This document shows, one piece after another, positions 29,071 to 38,108 of a stretch of 46,292 bases of DNA. A model generated the notes under the pieces. That model had not been told where the DNA came from. It did no database searches and was given only the letters and a program-made list of their open reading frames with translations. This DNA is from Actinobacillus ureae ATCC 25976 (GTDB lineage Bacteria; Pseudomonadota; Gammaproteobacteria; Enterobacterales; Pasteurellaceae). The stretch covers positions 355,647-401,938 of the forward strand of contig NZ_GL831080.1 of assembly GCF_000188255.1 (NCBI RefSeq). The letters run 5' to 3'. The number at the start of each line of letters is the position of its first letter. Position 1 is the first letter of the stretch. Position numbers and translations under genes: made by a program.

Positions 29071-29532
29071 ATGAGATTAACGTTTAAACATATTTTTTTA
29101 TCACTTTTTTTAGGCATTGCCTTAAGTATTACTGCGAGTTTACCTGTAATTTCGAATGTAGAAGCAAAGCAAGAGCAACAAGAAAGAGTAATTGATGTAT
29201 ATAAAGAATTAAATAATGCATTGATTAACCCTAATTTTGCCAAGTTGCAAAGTCTGTTAGCGGATGATTTTGAATTGATCACTGTAAAAAATGACACAAT
29301 GACAAAGCAAGAATGGATTAAAAATATCCAAAAAGGCGGAATGAAATACGGTGCGATTCAAGAATCTAAAATCAAATCAAAAGGTTATGATGAATTATTA
29401 GTTACTGCGCGTGTATTCGGTGATATGTGTGATCAGGCAGGTAGCTGGAATGTAAAATTTGATATTGATACGAAACAAAACGGCGATAAAGTACAAATTA
29501 CCAAAATTGTGGTAACAGCTATGGAAGCGTAA
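29071..29532 (+). CDS. Secreted NTF2-like protein of unknown function
   Basis: This is a 153-residue exported protein. It has a basic start, a hydrophobic core (IFLSLFLGIALSITASLPV) and a probable signal-peptidase site after SNVEA near residue 32. The mature part (VIDVYKELNNALINPNFAKLQSLLADDFELI...KQEWIKNIQKGGMKY) looks like the SnoaL/DUF4440 group of the NTF2-like fold, a small cone-shaped domain used for binding or catalysis. There is one mature cysteine. GAGGAATA precedes the ATG. It stands alone between the permease and a broken regulator, so context gives no job. Confidence 0.65.
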   Translation: MRLTFKHIFLSLFLGIALSITASLPVISNVEAKQEQQERVIDVYKELNNALINPNFAKLQSLLADDFELITVKNDTMTKQEWIKNIQKGGMKYGAIQESKIKSKGYDELLVTARVFGDMCDQAGSWNVKFDIDTKQNGDKVQITKIVVTAMEA

Positions 29533-29612
29533 GCTGACCATATAAGAACAGTGTTCACCTTAGCTGTCGGAACTTGCAAGTTTTTTACAAAATTCGACCG
29601 CTTTTTTTATGT

Positions 29613-30511
29613 TTATTTATAACGTTTTTGCATAATTTCGGTTAGCAGATCAAAAACTTTTAACACTCGAGGTGAAGTAATTGGCTGATAAGGATGATAT
29701 AAATAAAGTTGCCACTTTTCAAATTGCTGTTCTAGGAAAAGTTGTACAAGTTGCCCATTTTCAATATATGGTTTGTAAATCTTACTGCTAATATGCGCCA
29801 CTGTTCTGCCAGCAAGCACTGCTTTTAATTCACTATAAATGTCTGTGGTGATAAAGCCTAATTTCTGCGGAACGAGAATGGTATCCTCATCAATGAAAAT
29901 ATCCCACGGCTGACCTGTTGTTGCGTTAATTAAACTACTGAACGGAAAATTCTTTCGTAAGTCATCCAAATCTTTCGGCATTCCCCAGTGTGCAATAAAG
30001 TCGGGTGATGCGACAAAAATATCATACGTTTCCATCAATGGGCGCACGATAAAATTTGGCTCTGGCTCTTTACTGGCTCGAATACCGATATCTATTCGAT
30101 GTTTGACATTATCTAAGCGTGCGGCATCGACTCGCCAATCAATAATTAAATCCGGATAAGGCTTAAGAGCCTGTAGCAGTTCAGATAAAATTTGTTCTTA
30201 GTCTCGTAATTTTGGAAGCGTAATACGTACCGTACCAGCCATTTCATCTTGTTGCTTTTTGCCTAAGCTGAAAACTCGTTCGCTTTCAGCTAGAAGCTGC
30301 TTGGCGTGTAATAGAAATTCTTCACTGAAATCGGTTAAGGTAATATTACGAGTGGTTCGTTTGAAGAGTTGTTCGCCTAACTCACTTTCCAACGCATTAA
30401 TAACCCGTGTTATGACCGGTGGAGAAATGGCTAATTGATTACTGCCTCGCGGAAATTCAAAGTTTGCGCAGCAGTACAAAAGTATTTCAAAGCATCAAGT
30501 TTATTTAACAT
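29613..30511 (-). pseudogene. LysR-family regulator, frameshift and nonsense
   Basis: The intact start is ATG 30511 (MLNKLDALKYFCTAAQTLNFREA). One base is then missing near 30441-30442, and the helix-turn-helix continues in another frame (NQLAISPPVITRVINALESE). A TAA at 30200-30198 then interrupts the frame after TLPKLRD. Reading on in the same frame gives the complete effector-binding domain (EQILSELLQALKPYPDL...IDIGIRASKEPEPNFIV) to 29613. Two independent lesions make a functional regulator unlikely. It is divergent from cbiK with 212 bases between them, so it might once have controlled the nickel operon, which is only a guess. Confidence 0.85.
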
Positions 30512-30655
30512 ATTGTTTCGCTATCGGAAATGATTAGAAAAAAGAATTGTATAAAAAAGTGTCTGATTTGAATATAAAAAGTTGGTGGTTTATACGTTCG
30601 GTGATTTATTTTACATCTTAAAATATTTTGCATAGCTATAATTAGTTTTATTTAT

Positions 30656-30684
30656 TTGAGTGATAAGTAAAACTTTTTTATAAT
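30656..30684 (+). promoter_or_regulatory. Promoter of the cbi-ure cluster
   Basis: TTGAGT (30656-30661), 17 bases and TATAAT (30679-30684) form a strong sigma-70 promoter. The predicted start is near 30691, and AAGGAG at 30710-30715 then precedes the cbiK ATG by 8 bases. A second TATAAT at 30637-30642 has no well-spaced -35 box. I see no clear NikR palindrome. Confidence 0.7.
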
Positions 30685-30723
30685 GAAACACTAGATTTAA
30701 TGATATTTTAAGGAGAATCTTGT

Positions 30724-31410
30724 ATGTCATTCAAAAGTGGGGTGTTAGGACTTGTTTCACTTCTTTCGATTTCGATCGCACAAGCTCACAACGTATGGTT
30801 AGAACCAACAAAAAATACAAATGAATATGTTGTGAAGTTTGGTCACGAAACCACAGAACCTTATCCTGAAGCAAAGCTTCAATCTATTCAATTACTACAA
30901 AAGAATGGAGCTCTCTTTTCCATTAAACCCCTGTTTAATCACGGCGAAGCCTATTTTAATGCTGGTCATCATGCAATGGTATTTCTGGAATTCAATAATG
31001 GAGTCTGGTCGAAGTTGCCAAGCGGTAAATATGTAGAGAAAACCAAGGCGCAAGAACCGACAGCAGTGCTTAGCTTAAATCCAATTAAACTGGGTAAAGC
31101 CGTTTTAGTGTGGAATGATGATGCATTTAAACCTCATGCCGTTGAGTACGAATTAGTGCCGCTTGCAAAACCTGTCGCAGGCAAAGCGATGGATATTTTA
31201 GTTTTACGCCACGGTAAACCGGTATCCGGTATTAAGGTAGGCTTAGGCGAAGATAAACCTTTTAATTTAACAAATGAAAAAGGAATCGCTCAATTTACAC
31301 CAGTAGCAGGCTATAACAAAGTTTGGGCTGAGTTTGAAGAAAAGGACGTTGTTCATCCGGATTATACGGAGCGTTCAATTGAATATATGCTGACATTTGA
31401 AGTGAAATAA
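30724..31410 (+). CDS. cbiK: Periplasmic nickel/cobalt uptake component CbiK (DUF4198)
   Basis: This 228-residue protein has a signal peptide ending in AQA-HNVWLEP. The mature protein therefore begins with a histidine near its N-terminus, typical of the DUF4198/NikK-like family. The C-terminal half looks like an immunoglobulin-like beta domain (GKPVSGIKVGLGEDKPFNLTNEKGIAQF). It is the first gene of a nickel-ECF importer cluster and its last base is the first base of cbiL. It most likely captures Ni2+ or Co2+ outside the inner membrane for CbiMQO. This cbiK is unrelated to the cobaltochelatase of the same name. Confidence 0.82.
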   Translation: MSFKSGVLGLVSLLSISIAQAHNVWLEPTKNTNEYVVKFGHETTEPYPEAKLQSIQLLQKNGALFSIKPLFNHGEAYFNAGHHAMVFLEFNNGVWSKLPSGKYVEKTKAQEPTAVLSLNPIKLGKAVLVWNDDAFKPHAVEYELVPLAKPVAGKAMDILVLRHGKPVSGIKVGLGEDKPFNLTNEKGIAQFTPVAGYNKVWAEFEEKDVVHPDYTERSIEYMLTFEVK

Positions 31411-31892
31411 TGAAATTAAAACAATATTTATTGGGTATCTTATTTGCATTCGTTTCTTTAAATACTTCAGCACATAGTCTACATTTATTTGCGCTTTATG
31501 ACGGGCATGAAATTTCGGGTAAGTCTTTTTATTCCGATCAATCACCGGCGGCGGAAACTTATTTAGAAGTGTTTAGATTAGGTAAAGACGGTAGCGAAAA
31601 TGTGCCAATCGCAACAGCGAAAACCGATGTTTACGGTAGTTTTTCTATTCCTATTTCCGGTGATGGTCCATTTAAAGTGGTAGTTGAAGGGGCGGAAGGT
31701 CATCGTGCCGAGGGGATCGCCGATAACGTTGTTAAACGGACGTTAGGACGAGCCGAGTTCGAAGTATTACGAGAAGATATTCAGAAGCTAAAACATAAAA
31801 TCTACCTGCACGATCTTATTGGCGGTATCGGTTATATTTTTGGCTTATTTGGGATTATTACACTATTAAAAGCAAGAAAGGACAAAAGCTAA
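31410..31892 (+). CDS. cbiL: Nickel ECF accessory membrane protein CbiL
   Basis: This is a 160-residue protein. It has a signal/anchor start (LLGILFAFVSLNTSAHSLHLF), a periplasmic carboxypeptidase-regulatory-like domain (ATAKTDVYGSFSIPISGDGPFKVVVEG), and a C-terminal membrane helix (IGGIGYIFGLFGIITLL) with a basic cytoplasmic end. This is the NikL/CbiL layout. Histidines at the mature N-terminus may hold metal. It is coupled to cbiK (1-base overlap) and abuts cbiM directly. This CbiL is not the precorrin methyltransferase of the same name. Confidence 0.8.
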   Translation: MKLKQYLLGILFAFVSLNTSAHSLHLFALYDGHEISGKSFYSDQSPAAETYLEVFRLGKDGSENVPIATAKTDVYGSFSIPISGDGPFKVVVEGAEGHRAEGIADNVVKRTLGRAEFEVLREDIQKLKHKIYLHDLIGGIGYIFGLFGIITLLKARKDKS

Positions 31893-32501
31893 GTGCATTT
31901 ATCAGAAGGCGTTTTACATGCTCCAACACTACTTATCGGTTCCGCTATTGCGACTGTCGGAGTGACAATTGGCTTGCGTAAACTTGATTATGGCCGTTTA
32001 ACGTTGACCGCATTATTTGCATCCGCATTTTTTGTTGCCGGAACTATTCATGTTCCCGTTGGCATTGGTAGCGTGCATTTAATTTTAAATGGTATGGCTG
32101 GGCTGTTTTTAGGTTGGACAGTGTTTCCCGCTTTCTTTGTCGCATTAGTGTTACAGACGTTATTATTTTCATTCGGCGGTTTTTCTGTTTTAGGCGTAAA
32201 TTTGTGTGTAATGGCGTTACCGGCATTACTTGTGCACTACGTTTTTCGAGGCTCACTTGCCTTAAATCGCTCTCGTCAGCAATTGATGTTGTCCGGTATC
32301 GGTGCCGGCGTGATTGGGGTTGGAGGCGCAATTCTGCTTGCTTCAGCAGTATTAGCGTTTGATGGCGGTAAGAGCTATGCTGGCTTGATCGGTTTGTTGA
32401 TTGTTTCACACCTCCCGATATTTTTAGTCGATAGCATTGTGAGTGTCGGCACACTCTTTACGCTGGCAAAAATGTATCCTAACGCATTACAAGAAACATA
32501 A
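31893..32501 (+). CDS. cbiM: ECF nickel/cobalt substrate-binding protein CbiM
   Basis: CbiM (202 residues, about six to seven helices) is the metal-selective S component. The N-terminus MHLSEGVLH carries the essential His2, which chelates Ni2+ or Co2+ together with the N-terminal amine, so the GTG start at 31893 (AAGGA upstream) must be exact. A second histidine block (AGTIHVPVGIGSVHLILNG) is also conserved. It overlaps cbiQ by one base. In this setting the metal is almost surely nickel for urease. Confidence 0.92.
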   Translation: MHLSEGVLHAPTLLIGSAIATVGVTIGLRKLDYGRLTLTALFASAFFVAGTIHVPVGIGSVHLILNGMAGLFLGWTVFPAFFVALVLQTLLFSFGGFSVLGVNLCVMALPALLVHYVFRGSLALNRSRQQLMLSGIGAGVIGVGGAILLASAVLAFDGGKSYAGLIGLLIVSHLPIFLVDSIVSVGTLFTLAKMYPNALQET

Positions 32502-33118
32502 TGACGCATTTATTTCAAGCACATTGGCGGCTGGTTTATTTGTTTGTTTTTGGCGTAATAATCAGTGGGTTGAAATCGGTAAATATTTTACTTTTTTTGA
32601 CCGCTTGTTTAGTGCCTTGCGTTCTGATTAGTCAAATTTTTTATGGACGATCATTAAAAGCCTTAGCTCGCCGTTGGCTCAAATTCAATATTTTTACGTT
32701 ATTGATTTGGCTGACGCTAAGTTGGCGTTTGGATGCGTTTTCCGTGCAATGGAATCTTTATGGTATCGAGTTGGCAAGTTTAATTAGCCTACGGATGAAT
32801 TTGATTTTATGTGCAACGTGGTTACTATTATTAAATGTGAATGAAGTTATGCTGGTGCAAGCTATCAGTCGGCTTCCTCTTTCACCGAAATTAATTCATC
32901 TCTTTGTTTTAAGTATTCGCTATATTTCCTTGTTAAATGAGGTAAACCATAAGATGGATATTGCGATGCGTGCACGGGGTTATCAGCCGAAATGTAATTG
33001 GCTCACCCTGAAAATCACTTCACAACGCGTGGCATTATTGCTTATTCACGCCATGGTGCGGGCGGAAAGAACGGAAATGGCGCTGAAAGCACGAGGCTTT
33101 AAATTTGGCGCTAAATGA
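32501..33118 (+). CDS. cbiQ: ECF transporter transmembrane protein CbiQ
   Basis: CbiQ (205 residues) is the T component that couples the ATPase to CbiM. It has several hydrophobic helices and two cytoplasmic coupling motifs of the Ala-Arg-Gly type: AMRARGYQPK (about 157-166) and ALKARGFKF near the end. An Apl-type uptake signal lies inside the gene near 32600. Translation is coupled to cbiM through TAATG. Confidence 0.9.
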   Translation: MTHLFQAHWRLVYLFVFGVIISGLKSVNILLFLTACLVPCVLISQIFYGRSLKALARRWLKFNIFTLLIWLTLSWRLDAFSVQWNLYGIELASLISLRMNLILCATWLLLLNVNEVMLVQAISRLPLSPKLIHLFVLSIRYISLLNEVNHKMDIAMRARGYQPKCNWLTLKITSQRVALLLIHAMVRAERTEMALKARGFKFGAK

Positions 33119-33144
33119 TTTGCGGCTAAGTATAAAAGTAAAAA

Positions 33145-33774
33145 ATGAGTATATTGGAAATTAACAACCTGACTGTTTTTCGCAATCGACAAGCGGTCAT
33201 AAATGCCTTAAGTTTTACCATTGAGCCGCAGCAACGAGTATTTTTACAAGGTGAAATCGGCGTAGGAAAATCCACACTGCTGCTTTCATTGCTCGGTTTC
33301 TTGCCGATTCACTCCGGTGATATTTATTTGTTTGGCACGCATTGCCAACGAGAAAAAGATTTTGTGCCGTTTCGAGGCAAAGTCGGCATTTGTTTTCAAA
33401 ATGCAGAAGACCAATTATTTGGTCCCACCGTATTAGATGATGTTGCCTTTGGTGTGTTAAACCAAGGCTACACTCAAGCACAAGCTTATCAAATCGCACT
33501 TGAACAACTTCAGATGTTAGATCTTGAATATCTGAAAGATCGTCCGGTGAATGCGCTTTCCGGCGGTGAACAGAATTTCACCGCTTTAGCCGGAGTACTT
33601 GCGATGAAACCCAAACTACTGCTGCTTGATGAGCCGACTAATGGTTTAGATGCAAAAAATTGTGCGAAATTAACCGCTTTACTCAAACAACTCCAATTAC
33701 CAATGTTGGTGGCTTCGCATGATCAAGCCTTTACGAGACAGTTAGCAGATAAAACGCTTTATTTACAAAAATAG
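33145..33774 (+). CDS. cbiO: ECF transporter ATPase CbiO
   Basis: CbiO (209 residues) is the single ATPase of the importer. Walker A is GEIGVGKST (36-44), the Q-loop is in GICFQNAEDQLFGPTV, the signature is LSGGEQ (138-143), Walker B is LLLLDEPTNG (158-167) and the H-loop is ASHDQ. It is shorter than many CbiO proteins, lacking much of the C-terminal tail, but all catalytic motifs are present. An Apl uptake signal occurs near 33190. It follows cbiQ by 26 bases. Confidence 0.93.
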   Translation: MSILEINNLTVFRNRQAVINALSFTIEPQQRVFLQGEIGVGKSTLLLSLLGFLPIHSGDIYLFGTHCQREKDFVPFRGKVGICFQNAEDQLFGPTVLDDVAFGVLNQGYTQAQAYQIALEQLQMLDLEYLKDRPVNALSGGEQNFTALAGVLAMKPKLLLLDEPTNGLDAKNCAKLTALLKQLQLPMLVASHDQAFTRQLADKTLYLQK

Positions 33775-33814
33775 TGGCAAAGCCACAATATATGCAAACA
33801 CACAGGAAAATTAA

Positions 33815-34717
33815 ATGAAGCTTATTAAAACTACCCTCACAGGGATAGGGCAAATCTTTTTGCAAGAAAATGGTTTGTCCGGTTTGGTCATTGTTATTGC
33901 GATGTTTTTTAGTCACTGGACGTTAGGGGTAAGCTGTTTTCTCGGCGCACTTATCGGTACGCTGACAGCTAAAATATTGAAGTATCCGCCACAGCAAATT
34001 AGCCAAGGGCTTTATGGCTTTAATGCAAGTCTAGCGTTTATGTGCACCATGTTTACTTTTGCGGAAGTGGATGCCTCAAATCCTTTAATTTGGAGTATTG
34101 GTCTTGTTGCTTCGATTGTTGCAACGTTAATTATGCGTTTATTTGTGAAAAAGAATAAAGTCGCATTTACCTTTCCGTTTGTATTGAGCTGCTGGTTCTT
34201 TTGTTGGGGAATCGCCAAATTAGGCTTATTCGGTTTAACCCAAACAACGCCTCCTTTAGCTGATTACACTGGCACGCTTGATGCAATCCAGGAACCTTTC
34301 TATGCTTGGGCGGAAGTAAATTTCGGTACCAGCATGGTAACCGGTACGTTACTTTTTTTAGCGATTGCTATTAGTTCTCCCATTGCGGCTATGTACGGTT
34401 TGGCGGCAGCAGTTATCGGTACTGTATTTGCTCACCATTTACCGGATATTGATCATAATAGCCTTGCCAACGGTATTTACGGTTTCTCTCCTATTCTCGT
34501 AGCTTGTGCTTTTGCTGGCACACAATTACGCCATTTTTTATATGTCATTGTAGGCACTTTACTCGCGATTCTTATTCAATATGCGGTTGCTCAAACCGGA
34601 CTGGCAACTTATACCATCGGGTTTATCATTGCCAGCTGGCTGTTATTGATCGTTAAGAAACGATTAGATAAAGCCGCATTTGATAAACATAAATTAGTAC
34701 AATTACTCAATCCATAA
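33815..34717 (+). CDS. Urea transporter (UT family)
   Basis: This 300-residue membrane protein is of the urea-channel family. It shows two internally related halves (LSGLVIVIAMFFSHWTLG near the start; GTSMVTGTLLFLAIAISSPIAAMYG in the second half) and the family's gly/asn blocks GLYGFNASLAFM and GIYGFSPILVACAF. It lets urea enter down its gradient for the cytosolic urease. The A. pleuropneumoniae gene is called apuT or utp in the literature, as I recall. It stands between cbiO (gap 40) and ureA (gap 66) with no strong terminator on either side. Confidence 0.92.
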   Translation: MKLIKTTLTGIGQIFLQENGLSGLVIVIAMFFSHWTLGVSCFLGALIGTLTAKILKYPPQQISQGLYGFNASLAFMCTMFTFAEVDASNPLIWSIGLVASIVATLIMRLFVKKNKVAFTFPFVLSCWFFCWGIAKLGLFGLTQTTPPLADYTGTLDAIQEPFYAWAEVNFGTSMVTGTLLFLAIAISSPIAAMYGLAAAVIGTVFAHHLPDIDHNSLANGIYGFSPILVACAFAGTQLRHFLYVIVGTLLAILIQYAVAQTGLATYTIGFIIASWLLLIVKKRLDKAAFDKHKLVQLLNP

Positions 34718-34783
34718 ATTCTTCCTCTTCCCCTCTTGGGAACCGGATTTTATAAATAACTCATAAAATTAAGAAGGTACAAA

Positions 34784-35086
34784 ATGCATTTAACTTCCAG
34801 AGAACAAGAAAAACTGATGCTTTTCCTCGCAGGAGAATTGGCGGCAAAACGCAAAGCACGTGGCGTTAAATTAAATTATCCAGAAACTGTTGCCTATATT
34901 GCGAGTCATTTACAAGAGGCGGCAAGAGATGGAATGAGTGTGGCTGAAGTCATGCAGTATGGTTCAACACTTTTAACCGTTGATGATGTGATGGAGGGTG
35001 TGTCAGAAATGGTTCACGAAGTGCAGATTGAGGCGACTTTCCCAGATGGTACAAAACTTGTGACGGTGCATAATCCAATCAGATAA
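34784..35086 (+). CDS. ureA: Urease gamma subunit
   Basis: UreA (100 residues) is the smallest structural subunit of the nickel enzyme that splits urea to ammonia and carbon dioxide. [20 protein letters not shown] and the ending [17 protein letters not shown] are family signatures. The length is standard. AGAAGG precedes the ATG. A 61-base inverted-repeat element fills the gap to ureB. Confidence 0.97.
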   Translation: MHLTSREQEKLMLFLAGELAAKRKARGVKLNYPETVAYIASHLQEAARDGMSVAEVMQYGSTLLTVDDVMEGVSEMVHEVQIEATFPDGTKLVTVHNPIR

Positions 35087-35088
35087 CC

Positions 35089-35149
35089 GTAGGGTGGGCT
35101 TTAGCCCACCAAAATAAAAATATCAATGGTGGGCTAAAGCCCTCCCTAC
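35089..35149. repeat. Inverted repeat element between ureA and ureB
   Basis: Two 22-base arms (35089-35110 and 35128-35149) are complementary except at one position, with 17 bases between. Each arm is also a hairpin by itself (GGTGGGCT / AGCCCACC). The arm sequence begins GTAGGGTGGGC. A related pair of arms flanks the ureF-ureG gap, so this is one family of small palindromic element. Confidence 0.85.
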
Positions 35150-35162
35150 AAGGAACAAAGAT

Positions 35163-35468
35163 ATGATCCCAGGCGAATACCAATTAGCCGAAGGCGATAT
35201 TCTCGCTAATGTCGGCAGAAAAACAGTGACAATTGAAGTAATTAACTCAGGCGATAGACCCATTCAAGTTGGTTCTCACTACCATTTTTTTGAAACCAAT
35301 AATGCCCTTAAATTTGACCGCACTTTGGCACGCGGTATGCGTTTAAATGTGCCTTCTGGTAATGCGGTGCGTTTCGAACCGGGAGAAGCCAAAACCGTTG
35401 AGTTAGTGGCTTTTGGTGGTAACCAAATTATTTACGGTTTCCATAATCAAATTGATGGCAAATTATAA
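35163..35468 (+). CDS. ureB: Urease beta subunit
   Basis: UreB (101 residues) is the second structural subunit. [19 protein letters not shown] and the core [18 protein letters not shown]...[16 protein letters not shown] are diagnostic. Inside the gene, at 35317-35325 on the minus strand, is a perfect Haemophilus-type uptake signal in the coding of FDRTLA, which is odd in an Apl-type genome. The ureC start follows 11 bases after the stop. Confidence 0.97.
   Translation: MIPGEYQLAEGDILANVGRKTVTIEVINSGDRPIQVGSHYHFFETNNALKFDRTLARGMRLNVPSGNAVRFEPGEAKTVELVAFGGNQIIYGFHNQIDGKL
35317..35325 (-). other. Haemophilus-type uptake signal inside ureB
   Basis: The minus strand reads AAGTGCGGT in a context (AAAGTGCGGTCAAATTT) that matches the extended Hin-type uptake sequence, core plus A/T-rich side. 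Elsewhere the window uses the Apl-type core ACAAGCGGT. Confidence 0.75.
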
Positions 35469-35479
35469 AGTAGGGCAAG

Positions 35480-37198
35480 ATGGCATTAACAATTTCAAGA
35501 GCGCAATATGTAGCAACTTATGGCCCAACCGTTGGCGACAAAGTTCGTTTAGGCGATACCAATTTATGGGCAACTATTGAGCAAGATCTATTGACCAAAG
35601 GCGACGAGTGTAAATTTGGTGGCGGTAAAAGTGTGCGTGATGGCATGGCACAAAGCGGCACCGCAACTCGCGATAATCCAAATGTATTGGATTTTGTGAT
35701 CACTAACGTGATGATTATTGATGCGAGATTAGGCATTATCAAAGCCGATATTGGTATTCGTGATGGTCGCATTGTGGGCATCGGTCAAGCTGGTAACCCT
35801 GACACCATGGATAATGTCACGGCAAATATGATTATCGGTGCAAGCACGGAAGTGCATAACGGTGCTCATTTAATTGCGACCGCTGGCGGTATTGATACGC
35901 ATATTCACTTTATTTGCCCTCAACAAGCACAGCATGCGATTGAAAGTGGGGTTACCACGCTAATTGGTGGCGGAACAGGCCCTGCTGATGGTACACACGC
36001 GACTACTTGCACACCAGGTGCATGGTATATGGAGCGTATGTTCCAAGCAGCAGAAGCATTGCCTGTAAACGTAGGCTTTTTTGGTAAAGGAAACTGTTCA
36101 ACTTTAGATCCGCTACGCGAACAAATTGAAGCAGGCGCATTAGGTTTAAAAATCCATGAAGACTGGGGTGCAACGCCAGCAGTAATTGATTCAGCATTAA
36201 AAGTGGCTGATGAAATGGATATTCAAGTGGCAATCCACACCGATACGCTGAACGAAAGTGGCTTCTTAGAAGATACCATGAAAGCGATTGATGGACGTGT
36301 TATTCATACCTTCCACACGGAAGGAGCTGGTGGCGGTCATGCGCCAGATATCATTAAAGCAGCGATGTATCCAAACGTATTACCGGCTTCAACTAACCCA
36401 ACTCGTCCATTTACGAAAAACACCATTGATGAACATTTGGATATGTTGATGGTTTGCCATCATTTAGATAAACGCGTGCCAGAAGATGTAGCATTTGCTG
36501 ATAGCCGTATTCGTCCTGAAACTATTGCAGCGGAGGATATTTTGCATGATATGGGCGTTTTCTCCATTATGAGTTCTGACTCTCAAGCAATGGGACGTAT
36601 TGGCGAAGTCGTTATTCGTACATGGCAAACCGCAGATAAAATGAAAATGCAACGTGGTGAGCTAGGTAATGAAGGAAACGATAACTTCCGTATTAAACGC
36701 TACATTGCGAAATACACCATCAATCCAGCGATTGCACACGGTATTGCGGATCATATTGGTTCATTAGAAGTAGGCAAAATTGCAGATATCGTGTTATGGA
36801 AACCGATGTTCTTTGGGGTAAAACCTGAAGTGGTGATTAAAAAAGGTTTTATTAGCTACGCAAAAATGGGCGATCCAAATGCCTCTATTCCAACACCGCA
36901 ACCGGTATTCTACCGTCCAATGTACGGTGCTCAAGGTTTAGCAACCGCTCAAACCGCAGTGTTTTTCGTTTCACAAGCCGCTGAAAAAGCGGATATTCGT
37001 GCTAAATTCGGTTTACACAAAGAAACCATTGCCGTAAAAGGCTGTCGCAGCGTGAGTAAAAAAGATCTCGTTCACAATAATGCAACACCTGAAATCACAG
37101 TGGATCCAGAACGCTATGAAGTGCGGGTGGACGGAGAATTAATTACCTGTGAACCTGTGGATACAGTGCCATTGGGGCAACGGTATTTTATGTTCTAA
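35480..37198 (+). CDS. ureC: Urease alpha subunit (catalytic)
   Basis: UreC (572 residues) holds the di-nickel centre. All ligands can be seen: H141 and H143 ([11 protein letters not shown]), the carbamylated K224 (LGLKIHEDW), H253 ([12 protein letters not shown]), H279 ([15 protein letters not shown]) and D367 (SSDSQAMGR). The mobile flap carries C326 and H327 (MVCHHLD). Length and start ([20 protein letters not shown]) are standard. It ends 36 bases before the GST-like gene. Confidence 0.98.
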   Translation: MALTISRAQYVATYGPTVGDKVRLGDTNLWATIEQDLLTKGDECKFGGGKSVRDGMAQSGTATRDNPNVLDFVITNVMIIDARLGIIKADIGIRDGRIVGIGQAGNPDTMDNVTANMIIGASTEVHNGAHLIATAGGIDTHIHFICPQQAQHAIESGVTTLIGGGTGPADGTHATTCTPGAWYMERMFQAAEALPVNVGFFGKGNCSTLDPLREQIEAGALGLKIHEDWGATPAVIDSALKVADEMDIQVAIHTDTLNESGFLEDTMKAIDGRVIHTFHTEGAGGGHAPDIIKAAMYPNVLPASTNPTRPFTKNTIDEHLDMLMVCHHLDKRVPEDVAFADSRIRPETIAAEDILHDMGVFSIMSSDSQAMGRIGEVVIRTWQTADKMKMQRGELGNEGNDNFRIKRYIAKYTINPAIAHGIADHIGSLEVGKIADIVLWKPMFFGVKPEVVIKKGFISYAKMGDPNASIPTPQPVFYRPMYGAQGLATAQTAVFFVSQAAEKADIRAKFGLHKETIAVKGCRSVSKKDLVHNNATPEITVDPERYEVRVDGELITCEPVDTVPLGQRYFMF

Positions 37199-37234
37199 GT
37201 AAAAAGAGCGGTCAAAATTTAAGGAGAATTTACA

Positions 37235-37855
37235 ATGAAACTTTGGTACTCCACTACCAGCCCGTATGTACGTAAAGTGCTGGTAACGTTGAAATATCAA
37301 CAACTCTTAGACAAAACAGAACTGATTAAAATTGGTTCATCATTTGATGCAAGCTCTCCGCATAATCAGGCAAATCCACTAGGTCGAGTGCCAGCGTTAG
37401 AACGTAATTGTGGTAATTGGCTTTATGGCAGTTTGCTCATTTGCGAATATCTTGATCAAAAAGGCAAGGTAGAGCCTAAACTCATTCCAGAAAGTGGCAA
37501 GCCACGCTGGGCAACGTTAGCGTTGCATAATTTAGCCGATGGCATTATGGAAAATACCGTGCCGATGATGGCTGAAAAAATGCTTCGCCCTGAAAGTGAA
37601 TGGTGGACAGCTCGCCATCAACAACTAACCGAACGTAATCGTCAAAGTTTTGTAAGACTTGAGCAAGATTTAAAACCGTTTGGCACTGAATTAAACATTG
37701 GTACGCTAACGACAGTCGCAGTCATTGATTGGTTCTTATTCAGAGCTGAGAAAATTGGATTAGATCTTGCAAAAGAATTTCCAAATTTAACCGCTTGGGC
37801 GGCAGAGATGAATGAAAAATATGAGGTTTTAAGCGAGACAATGCCGACTTTATAA
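37235..37855 (+). CDS. Glutathione S-transferase-like protein inside the urease operon
   Basis: This 206-residue protein has a thioredoxin-fold N-terminus (LWYSTTSPYVRKVLVTLKY, about 3-21, with the TSPYVRKV block of beta/zeta-like GSTs; NPLGRVPALE as the cis-proline region near 47; then SLLICEYLD) and a helical C-terminal domain. It is therefore a GST-fold protein that could bind glutathione. It sits between ureC and ureE on the same strand with its own AAGGAG ribosome site, where most urease operons have nothing. As I recall, the A. pleuropneumoniae operon has an unassigned 'ureX' gene here. A role in urease maturation or stress is unproven. Confidence 0.82.
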   Translation: MKLWYSTTSPYVRKVLVTLKYQQLLDKTELIKIGSSFDASSPHNQANPLGRVPALERNCGNWLYGSLLICEYLDQKGKVEPKLIPESGKPRWATLALHNLADGIMENTVPMMAEKMLRPESEWWTARHQQLTERNRQSFVRLEQDLKPFGTELNIGTLTTVAVIDWFLFRAEKIGLDLAKEFPNLTAWAAEMNEKYEVLSETMPTL

Positions 37856-37917
37856 CCATTTTTGTGGCATCACGAGATTGGTCTAAATAACCTAATTTCT
37901 CCGTATTTTCTTCTGCC

Positions 37918-38070
37918 AAATCTCCCCTACCCCTCTTTGCTAAAGAGGGGAAAGAATGAGCGAGATTTTATATCATTGTTCTACTTTGATATGGCAAATA
38001 TAAATTAGTCAGATGACCGCAAATTTATAAAGAAAATTCCCTCTTTAGCAAAGAGGGGTAGGGGAGATTT
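37918..38070. repeat. 153-bp element with perfect 32-bp inverted repeats
   Basis: Bases 37918-37949 are perfectly complementary to 38039-38070, enclosing an AT-rich core of 89 bases with no reading frame. Each arm is itself a hairpin (CCCCTCTTT-GCT-AAAGAGGGG in the left arm). Size and structure resemble a miniature inverted-repeat element (MITE). It occupies the gap between the GST-like gene and ureE. I did not recognise a target-site duplication. Confidence 0.85.
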
Positions 38071-38108
38071 AGCAGCCTTAATTAGCGAAGAAAATAAATA
38101 ATATAAAA

